Shown here piece after piece: positions 1 through 4,983 of a DNA stretch of 5,399 nucleotides. The notes below the pieces were generated by a model. The model was given only the letters and a program-made list of their open reading frames with translations. It made no database searches and was not told where the DNA came from. Source of the DNA: DAIOSQ01 sp036752465. GTDB lineage: Bacteria; Pseudomonadota; Gammaproteobacteria; Legionellales; Legionellaceae. The DNA lies in NCBI GenBank assembly GCA_036752465.1, contig DAIOSQ010000118.1:1-5399 (forward strand), written 5' to 3'. Position numbers and translations under genes: made by a program. Within the stretch, counting starts at the first letter, position 1. Each line of letters opens with the position of its first letter.

Positions 1-849
1 TTTTGCCAGCATATGAGTTTTTTGCTGTTGATCTTGTACGAGTTGATCTGCTATTAAATAACCTACGCGTGCGCCAGGCAGACAAACTTTCGCAAATGTG
101 CCAATGAAGATGACCTGGTTGGTTGTGTCGAGTGCTTTTAATGTCGGAATTTCTTCGCCTGGAGGTGCGGTGAAGCCATAAGCATTATCCTCAATGAGTA
201 TACATTGGTGTTGTCTCGCCAACTCAAGGAGTTGTAAACGCGTGTCTAACGTCAGCACGGTTCCAGCAGGGTTTGAATAGTCAGGTGCAACATAGAGTGC
301 GCGAATAGGCTGATTTTTTTGCCGCGCAATCATGCATTGCCGATCCAATTGCTCAAGATCAATGCCATATTCAGACTCATCAATTCCAATCACACCGATA
401 TTAAGGAGTTTTGCGGCACCGAGAATGCCCACAAAACATGGGTTGACTACAGCGAGCTGCGCGGTTGATGTGGGAAAAAGTGCGCGAAGCGTAATGAGCA
501 TTGCTTCTTGGGCGCCGACAGTAATCACCATTGATTCAGGTAGGACCTTAAATCCTTTATCTTGTTGAATCGATGCAGCGACTAGATCGTTAATTAAGCC
601 TTGCGCCGGGCCATATTGGTAGAGTAGGCGATGCGCAGAAGCACAATCGATATTTTTTTGCTTACAGATGTACTGCACATAGCGCTCAATATATCTATTG
701 ACATCAATGTCTTGCAGATGGGCGGGATTAGGTGCTCCGGGTGCGAATGAGATAGCATCTGGAAACCGTCCAATGACTTCATTTAAAAAGTTGAGTGAAT
801 CAAGCACTGGATCTGTAAGTGAAGCATGTAATTCGCTAGTTAAGAGCAT
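1..849 (-). CDS. PLP-dependent aminotransferase, 3,5-dihydroxyphenylglycine-forming (HpgT/PgaT-like), 3' end outside window
   Basis: Probable transaminase that converts 3,5-dihydroxyphenylglyoxylate to 3,5-dihydroxyphenylglycine in the cytoplasm with an amino-acid donor. The frame from the ATG at 849 stays open to base 1 (283 codons), so I estimate the last 130-150 residues of a typical ~430-aa protein are missing. Fold-type I aminotransferase landmarks are in order: YGPAQG (residues 79-84), SNPAG with substrate/PLP-site Asn193, EDNAYGF with PLP-pyridine Asp221 and Tyr224, and GTFAKVCLPGARVGY with Lys254 as the expected Schiff-base lysine. The usual Ser before that Lys is Ala here. The start is supported by AAAGGAG eight bases upstream. 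The gene overlaps the end of dpgC by 10 bp, so it is the fourth gene of the dpgA operon and probably dedicated to this pathway. The aminotransferase family is very secure. Substrate assignment rests on context, and a MocR/2-aminoadipate-type transaminase of other specificity is the alternative. Confidence 0.85.
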   Translation of the reverse strand, partial: MLLTSELHASLTDPVLDSLNFLNEVIGRFPDAISFAPGAPNPAHLQDIDVNRYIERYVQYICKQKNIDCASAHRLLYQYGPAQGLINDLVAASIQQDKGFKVLPESMVITVGAQEAMLITLRALFPTSTAQLAVVNPCFVGILGAAKLLNIGVIGIDESEYGIDLEQLDRQCMIARQKNQPIRALYVAPDYSNPAGTVLTLDTRLQLLELARQHQCILIEDNAYGFTAPPGEEIPTLKALDTTNQVIFIGTFAKVCLPGARVGYLIADQLVQDQQQKTHMLAK

Positions 850-2222
850 GAAGAGGGCTCCTTTGCGTTACTTATGCTTTTTTGTGCACGTCCAAAATGA
901 TCAACCTTCAGAAGCACATCGCGGCTATACAGTCTTTCAGCTTGGATGTATGCAAATTCTGCCATATATTCAAGAAAGTTTACTCGAGGTTCCTCGGTGA
1001 AATTCAACATGCGACGGTTTGCGACGACGGCGGGTTGACTTAGTGCATGTACTGCGGCTTCAATTGCAGCATCGAGTGCTGAGCTTGGCACAACTTCATC
1101 GCAAAAATAGCGCGCTTCTTCTGAATTAGCCAAAATTTTTTGACCAGAGAGAATGATTTGACGAGCCAATCGATTGTGGCTCGTACGGGTAAGTCGATAG
1201 TTGGCAACTCCTGGGATAATCCCTTCTTGGGCTGCGGGCAGGGAAAAGTAGCTATCTTCTGCTGCGATGACTTTATCGCAGACTAGAAGCAGCTGCATGC
1301 CTCCGCCTATGGCAAAGGAATCAACGACTGCAATCCAGGGTTTTTGGATGGTGCGTAATGATAGGATAGGATGCTGGGGATCCTTTAACAATCCATGCAC
1401 TATTTTACTGATATAACCGAGTTCACGTGTGAGTAAAAAGTTAACAAAGGAAATTTTTCCACCACTTAAGTCTTTAAGGTTAATCCCAGAGCAAAACACA
1501 CGCTTGCCTGCATAGCGAGGATGTATCATTTCTCCACCACGCAACACACAGGTGTATATTCGCTCATCCAGTAATGCCAGATCAACAGCGGTTTCCATAT
1601 CATCCACGAAGTGATTGTTTTCTGCATTTAAACAGTGTGGGTTATTGATTGTCAAAAAAGCCGTATGGTCACGCCGTTCATACAAAACGCTTCCCAGATC
1701 AATGCTGTTGTCTTGTTTTAATTGGTTTTGCAACGAGAGTGCGCGAATAGATGGACGAAGCATCGCGTCCAGGAGATGGTTACCAATCTTTGGTGAACGA
1801 AAAAGTCCATGAAAAAAAATGCCTTGATCGATTTCAAGACCTTCTTTGTGTGCTTGAATCAGGGTTTGTTCCACACGCATTTGTGCGCGTGTGGGTACAA
1901 GCCCTGGAAAGTGATCTGCTGCCTGAAAAACGAGCTCTTCCAGGCGGTGGTACTGACTATAATTCTGTGTTAACAGAGCATACACGGCTATGCTATGACG
2001 GTTTATAAATTGGCTTCGAAGGGTTCGACAAGCGTAAAAAATCTGATCCTTGAGCTGTTTTTGCTGATCATTACATTTAAATTTTTCTGGCAGGGTCGCC
2101 AGCGATTGTTCAGCTTCTTCGATGTATAGGGCGAGCGTTTTGGCGTCCTTGTCTAGCGTACTTTTTAGGGCTGGAGCTGGAATAAGGTTGTGCAGAGAGC
2201 TGTGCTGGATAATAAAGTTCAT
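840..2222 (-). CDS. dpgC: 3,5-dihydroxyphenylacetyl-CoA 1,2-dioxygenase DpgC
   Basis: Cofactor- and metal-independent dioxygenase of the enoyl-CoA hydratase fold. DpgC enzymes use O2 to convert 3,5-dihydroxyphenylacetyl-CoA to 3,5-dihydroxyphenylglyoxylate and free CoA. The 460-aa length is close to, slightly above, actinomycete DpgC (~430-440). Residues 1-170 form the helical N-terminal extension typical of DpgC, and the crotonase core starts near 175. Visible signatures are CSGINLK (244-250), RELGY (266-270), FAIGGGMQLLL (303-313), SLPAAQEGIIPG (327-338), ANRRMLN (401-407) and YMAEFAY (419-425). By my recalled alignment to the Streptomyces enzyme, Glu201, Ile247, Arg266, Gly307 and Gln310 match its Glu189, Ile235, Arg254, Gly296 and Gln299, so the oxygen and oxyanion site looks intact. 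The ATG overlaps the dpgB stop as ATGA, with only a weak AAGAAG at 2230-2235, so translation is probably coupled. A 16-residue tail after DHFGR overlaps the next gene's start. Identification is highly secure. Confidence 0.95.
   Translation of the reverse strand: MNFIIQHSSLHNLIPAPALKSTLDKDAKTLALYIEEAEQSLATLPEKFKCNDQQKQLKDQIFYACRTLRSQFINRHSIAVYALLTQNYSQYHRLEELVFQAADHFPGLVPTRAQMRVEQTLIQAHKEGLEIDQGIFFHGLFRSPKIGNHLLDAMLRPSIRALSLQNQLKQDNSIDLGSVLYERRDHTAFLTINNPHCLNAENNHFVDDMETAVDLALLDERIYTCVLRGGEMIHPRYAGKRVFCSGINLKDLSGGKISFVNFLLTRELGYISKIVHGLLKDPQHPILSLRTIQKPWIAVVDSFAIGGGMQLLLVCDKVIAAEDSYFSLPAAQEGIIPGVANYRLTRTSHNRLARQIILSGQKILANSEEARYFCDEVVPSSALDAAIEAAVHALSQPAVVANRRMLNFTEEPRVNFLEYMAEFAYIQAERLYSRDVLLKVDHFGRAQKSISNAKEPSSCS
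858..864 (-). promoter_or_regulatory. Strong ribosome binding site of the aminotransferase gene
   Basis: AAAGGAG on the minus strand, eight bases before the ATG at 849. It lies inside the last codons of dpgC, in the poorly conserved tail of that protein. It is the best Shine-Dalgarno match in the operon and fixes the aminotransferase start. Confidence 0.75.
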
Positions 2223-2923
2223 GGATTATCTTCTTGTGGATCAAACGGTTTCCAACCGCAAAGCCTGCGCAGTTCTCGATCACATGCGGCAAGATGTGTG
2301 CCTAGCGCTTCTTCAAAAGACGTGGTTGCGGCTTCTAACATTAATTGTCTACGTATGGAAAATTCTTTGCTCGCAAGCGGTGAAAACCGTGCTGCGATGG
2401 AGGAAATGAGATGACTATTGTCGGAGATTTCGTCTATGAGTCCAATAGTTCGGGCGTATTCAACTGTCAGATCATGGGTGCCCATGAGGAGTTGCCGGCA
2501 TCTTGTCATACCGATTTGTTGCACCAGTCTGTGAATCAGCATCCCAGGCCAAACCTGTCCTTGATTGCTCGGTATATCAAAGCGCGAATGGTTGCGTGCT
2601 ATGCGATAATCAGAAGCTAAAAACAAATCGAATGTAGGCCCTGTTAGAGTGCCAGAGACGATTGTAATAACGATGCTTGGCAGTCGTTCAATTCTCCTGA
2701 CTGCCTGTTCCCAGCGATTAACATCTTGAATGTGAATGGGGTTGGCTAAATCGCTCATATTAAAAGCGCAATCAGTTAAACGGATACAAAGCATCGCTTG
2801 CATCGCTTCTGCTTGCTGGCAAATTTGATTCACTTGGGCAGTGAGCTCGATGAGCCCTGTTGATCCCGTGATATTCAATTCTAATAAGGCAGTGTTTTCA
2901 TGGGGTGATGTATTGTCATGCAT
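2219..2923 (-). CDS. dpgB: DpgB, crotonase-fold accessory protein of dihydroxyphenylacetyl-CoA synthesis
   Basis: Enoyl-CoA hydratase-fold protein that, in glycopeptide producers, stimulates the DpgA synthase and helps form 3,5-dihydroxyphenylacetyl-CoA. The 234-aa length fits DpgB (~220). The crotonase core is recognisable: SGTLTGPTFDLFLASDYRIA (90-109) stands where active hydratases have GYALGGGxELAxxCD, and RFDIPSNQGQVWPG (114-127) where they have FxxPEixLGxxPG. The GGG oxyanion motif is reduced to one Gly95 and the two catalytic Glu positions are Asp99 and Ser119, so classical hydratase activity is unlikely. This agrees with an accessory role. The ATG lies 2 bp after the dpgA stop, with TAAGGA at 2933-2938 as binding site, and the TGA overlaps the dpgC start by 4 bp. 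A generic divergent enoyl-CoA hydratase would be the call without context; position between dpgA and dpgC makes DpgB firm. Confidence 0.9.
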   Translation of the reverse strand: MHDNTSPHENTALLELNITGSTGLIELTAQVNQICQQAEAMQAMLCIRLTDCAFNMSDLANPIHIQDVNRWEQAVRRIERLPSIVITIVSGTLTGPTFDLFLASDYRIARNHSRFDIPSNQGQVWPGMLIHRLVQQIGMTRCRQLLMGTHDLTVEYARTIGLIDEISDNSHLISSIAARFSPLASKEFSIRRQLMLEAATTSFEEALGTHLAACDRELRRLCGWKPFDPQEDNP

Positions 2924-2925
2924 AC

Positions 2926-4017
2926 TTATTTTTCCTTAGAATGCTCACTCCAGTGAAGTAAAGCCATTTCGATTGTCGAGCCAGGACCCATGGTCATCAT
3001 GATACCATAGTCACCACTCAGTACAGTTTTTTCGTTAAGGAGTTGCTCATATGAAAATAAAAACGAGCCGCTGGATACATTGCCAAAATTCCGTAGGATA
3101 TTGATCGTATGGCGCACGTCATGACGTGTCAAGCCAAGATTGATACGCACAGAATCAATTACTTTCTTGCCGCCAGAGTGGATTAACCAATGTTTAATAT
3201 CATGTGTATGCAGCCCGGTATCTTTCAATAAACACTTAAGTGCAAGCGGTGCATGTGCACCTATGACATAAGGTACGTTTGGTGCGAGAAAAAAATTGAA
3301 TTTTCCATGAGACTCATCCCAGTCATAGCGCATAGCATCAATCGCATCCGGGACAATCAAGCTTCTGAAACGCAGAAGTGATGGTGCAAGTAGCGAGTGT
3401 TGCACGCTGTTTGGATATGCTATTACCGAAATTGCCGCAGCTCCGTCACCAAAAAGGCTATTTACAACCGACGTACGTAGGGTGCCATCGAAAACGTATG
3501 CTGCAGAGCAGGTTTCAATGCATACGAGTATTGCAAGTTGTCCGGGATTTGCTCGAGTCCATGCATTGACGGCAGATAATGCATTTAATCCAGCATTACA
3601 CCCCATACCAACAATATCAAGTCGTGAACAATCATGACGGAGACCAAGATCTTTGATCAGCAAAGCGCTAAATCCTGGTGTGAGTAATCCAGTGGAGGTC
3701 ACACAACAAATATGGCGTACATCGGAGCGTTTCGCGGCTGTATTTTTAAGACAGTTGAGGATGGCATCTCGTCCCATTGTAAGGCCTACACGAGCGTGTT
3801 TTTTTAGAAGTTCTCCTTGAGTTTCGGCTACGTGGGAACCATTTTCAGATATACTGGGCAGTGTTAAATAACGATGCTCAATTGAATTGTTTAAATAAAG
3901 CGAACAAACTTTTGGGTCTGTCATTTTGAATAAATCAAGCAGTTCTTTTTGAGTGTAGGCATTAGAAGAGAGCCCTTTCCCAACAGCAGTAATTCTGGGT
4001 TCTGATGCGTGTTCCAT
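2926..4017 (-). CDS. dpgA: Type III polyketide synthase DpgA (3,5-dihydroxyphenylacetyl-CoA synthase)
   Basis: Chalcone/stilbene synthase-like enzyme that uses malonyl-CoA as both starter and extender (four molecules) to build the C8 chain that becomes 3,5-dihydroxyphenylacetyl-CoA. From the ATG at 4017 it has 363 residues, near the family's usual ~370. The catalytic triad is complete: Cys140 in GMGCNAGLNAL, His280 in WLIHSGGKKVID and Asn313 in NFGNVSSGS. FGDGAAA (189-195) and the C-terminal GPGSTIE loop are also typical. The frame stays open upstream to a TTG at 4053 and an ATG at 4035. I prefer 4017 because AAAAAGG (4022-4028) precedes it, the other two have no binding site, and the protein then begins just before the conserved ITAVGKG...YTQKELLDLF stretch. 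First gene of the operon, with a sigma70-like promoter at 4073-4102. The type III PKS family is certain, and DpgA rather than another type III PKS follows from dpgB, dpgC and dpgD alongside. Confidence 0.95.
   Translation of the reverse strand: MEHASEPRITAVGKGLSSNAYTQKELLDLFKMTDPKVCSLYLNNSIEHRYLTLPSISENGSHVAETQGELLKKHARVGLTMGRDAILNCLKNTAAKRSDVRHICCVTSTGLLTPGFSALLIKDLGLRHDCSRLDIVGMGCNAGLNALSAVNAWTRANPGQLAILVCIETCSAAYVFDGTLRTSVVNSLFGDGAAAISVIAYPNSVQHSLLAPSLLRFRSLIVPDAIDAMRYDWDESHGKFNFFLAPNVPYVIGAHAPLALKCLLKDTGLHTHDIKHWLIHSGGKKVIDSVRINLGLTRHDVRHTINILRNFGNVSSGSFLFSYEQLLNEKTVLSGDYGIMMTMGPGSTIEMALLHWSEHSKEK
2933..2938 (-). promoter_or_regulatory. Ribosome binding site of dpgB, inside dpgA
   Basis: TAAGGA on the minus strand, nine bases upstream of the dpgB ATG at 2923. 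It overlaps the final codons of dpgA and fits coupled expression of the synthase and its partner. Confidence 0.55.
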
Positions 4018-4021
4018 AATA

Positions 4022-4028
4022 CCTTTTT
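4022..4028 (-). promoter_or_regulatory. Ribosome binding site deciding the dpgA start
   Basis: AAAAAGG on the minus strand, four bases before the ATG at 4017, slightly closer than ideal. The upstream in-frame candidates (TTG 4053, ATG 4035) have no purine-rich site in front, so this site favours the 363-residue product. Confidence 0.55.
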
Positions 4029-4047
4029 GCAGCATAAAATGTTGTTT

Positions 4048-4062
4048 AGCCAACGCTTGGCT
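4048..4062. promoter_or_regulatory. Perfect inverted repeat in the dpgA leader, candidate operator or 5'UTR hairpin
   Basis: AGCCAA-CGC-TTGGCT: two perfect 6-base arms around a 3-base centre, just downstream of the predicted dpgA transcription start (about 4066) and about 30 bp before its start codon. Its position suits a repressor operator, and the transcript could also fold into a short hairpin. It lies within the shared divergent control region, so it could affect dpgD too. No regulator gene is visible in the window. Confidence 0.4.
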
Positions 4063-4072
4063 CAGGCTCAGG
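4061..4072. repeat. Tandem 6-bp direct repeat (CTCAGG x2)
   Basis: Two adjacent copies of CTCAGG abut and overlap the inverted repeat at 4048-4062 and end one base before the dpgA -10 box. It may be chance, or part of a regulator site. Confidence 0.3.
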
Positions 4073-4102
4073 ATTATATATTAAATGCGCACAAAGCATC
4101 AA
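4073..4102 (-). promoter_or_regulatory. Sigma70-type promoter of the dpgA-dpgB-dpgC-aminotransferase operon
   Basis: On the minus strand a consensus -10 TATAAT (4078-4073) follows TTGATG (4102-4097, four of six matches to TTGACA) at an 18-bp spacer. The expected start near 4066 gives a leader of about 49 nt to the ATG at 4017. No other promoter is evident before the downstream genes, which overlap or nearly touch. Confidence 0.6.
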
Positions 4103-4110
4103 ACTTTTCT

Positions 4111-4140
4111 CTTACAATCAGATTAAACGCATGTTATAAA
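4111..4140 (+). promoter_or_regulatory. Candidate promoter of dpgD
   Basis: CTTACA (4111-4116) and TTATAA (4134-4139) are 17 bp apart on the plus strand. The expected start near 4146 lies downstream of the in-frame ATG at 4144 and upstream of the ATG at 4171, which agrees with translation starting at 4171. A second possibility is TTGGCT (4057-4062) with TATTAA (4079-4084), overlapping the dpgA promoter. Confidence 0.45.
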
Positions 4141-4170
4141 TTAATGAAACCGATACAACAACGAGTCCAC

Positions 4171-4983
4171 ATGAAAACAAAGACTGGGAATTCCCGAGTG
4201 ATCTATCAAAAGCAGGGGCAAATTGCTTATATTACGCTGAACCGGCCAGAGGCGCTCAATGCAATGGATATTCAGATGCACGAAGAGTTGGCATTGATTT
4301 GGAATGATTTTGAAACGGACGAAGCCATACGTGTTGGTGTACTTTCGGGGAGCGGGGATAGGGCTTTTTCTGTAGGTCAAGATTTAAAAGAACTTGCTGA
4401 ACGACAAAGTAAAGGTATTGCTACAGAATCAAGTATTGGTAGTTTTGGAAAACCAGGTTGGCCTCGTTTAACAGAACGTTTCGATCGATTTAAGCCACTC
4501 ATTGCAAAAGTTCAGGGATATGCGTTTGGTGGTGGTTTTGAATTGGCTATGGCTTGTGACATTATTGTTGCCACAACTGACGCCACCTTTGCTTTGCCAG
4601 AAGCTAAACTGGGTCTTATTGCGGGTGCTGGCGGCGTGTTCCGTTTAACGCGTCAAATACCATTCAGGGTCGCTATGGGGTACTTAATGACCGGCCGAGT
4701 GATCAATGCACAAAGAGCATTCGCCCTTGGATTAGTGAATGAGATAGTTTCTGCTGAAGAATTAGATCACTGTTTGGCTGGATGGGTGCGAGATATGTTG
4801 CGTGCCGCGCCTCTGTCTATCCAAGCCATTCAAGAAATGGCATCTAAATCCATAACGATGCCACTTGAGCAAGCTTTCTCTACAAGTTATTCGCAGGAAA
4901 ACATACGCAAAACGAGTCTTGATGCGAAAGAGGGGCCGCAGGCATTTGTTGAAAAGCGCCTACCTGTGTGGCGCAATTGTTAA
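4171..4983 (+). CDS. dpgD: DpgD, enoyl-CoA hydratase of dihydroxyphenylglycine biosynthesis
   Basis: Crotonase-superfamily enzyme that helps dehydrate and aromatise the cyclised DpgA product to 3,5-dihydroxyphenylacetyl-CoA. From the ATG at 4171 it has 270 residues, the usual family size (~265-270). Conserved features are ITLNRPEALNAM (21-32), AFSVGQDL (65-72), GYAFGGGFELAMACD (116-130) and FALPEAKLGLIAGAGG (140-155), ending in FVEKRLPVW. Glu124 and Glu144 align with the two catalytic glutamates of rat enoyl-CoA hydratase (Glu144 and Glu164), so unlike DpgB this protein should be catalytic. The frame runs open upstream to a GTG at 4009 and an ATG at 4144. I reject both, since homology begins after 4171 and the predicted transcript start lies past 4144. 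Only a weak GAG (4163-4165) precedes the start. It is divergent from dpgA, whereas dpgABCD is co-directional in actinomycetes. A housekeeping hydratase is the alternative, but context favours DpgD. Confidence 0.9.
   Translation: MKTKTGNSRVIYQKQGQIAYITLNRPEALNAMDIQMHEELALIWNDFETDEAIRVGVLSGSGDRAFSVGQDLKELAERQSKGIATESSIGSFGKPGWPRLTERFDRFKPLIAKVQGYAFGGGFELAMACDIIVATTDATFALPEAKLGLIAGAGGVFRLTRQIPFRVAMGYLMTGRVINAQRAFALGLVNEIVSAEELDHCLAGWVRDMLRAAPLSIQAIQEMASKSITMPLEQAFSTSYSQENIRKTSLDAKEGPQAFVEKRLPVWRNC
4951..4974 (-). terminator. Possible intrinsic terminator of the amidinotransferase gene, embedded in dpgD
   Basis: Read on the minus strand, GCGCC and GGCGC form a 5-bp all-GC stem around a 9-nt loop, followed directly by TTTT. 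It begins six bases past the amidinotransferase stop codon and lies within the last codons of dpgD. The stem is short and the T run has only four bases, so this is tentative. On the plus strand no T run follows the stem. Confidence 0.4.

Noticed and set aside
698..1000. Plus-strand 100-codon frame spanning the dpgC/aminotransferase junction
   Set aside because: Antisense to two conserved protein ends and without any family resemblance.
1615..2620. Several plus-strand open frames of 60-95 codons opposite dpgC and dpgB, e.g. 2122-2409 and 1751-2008
   Set aside because: They lie wholly antisense to well-supported genes, have no recognisable domains, and their translations look like reverse-frame noise.
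4018..4053. Longer DpgA starting at TTG 4053 or ATG 4035 (375 or 369 residues)
   Set aside because: Neither has a Shine-Dalgarno site, the extra residues do not resemble the DpgA N-terminus, and AAAAAGG points to the ATG at 4017.
4009..4170. DpgD extended upstream to GTG 4009 or ATG 4144
   Set aside because: The GTG would overlap dpgA and add about 54 residues unlike any crotonase. The ATG at 4144 lies at or before the predicted transcript start. Family length fits 4171.
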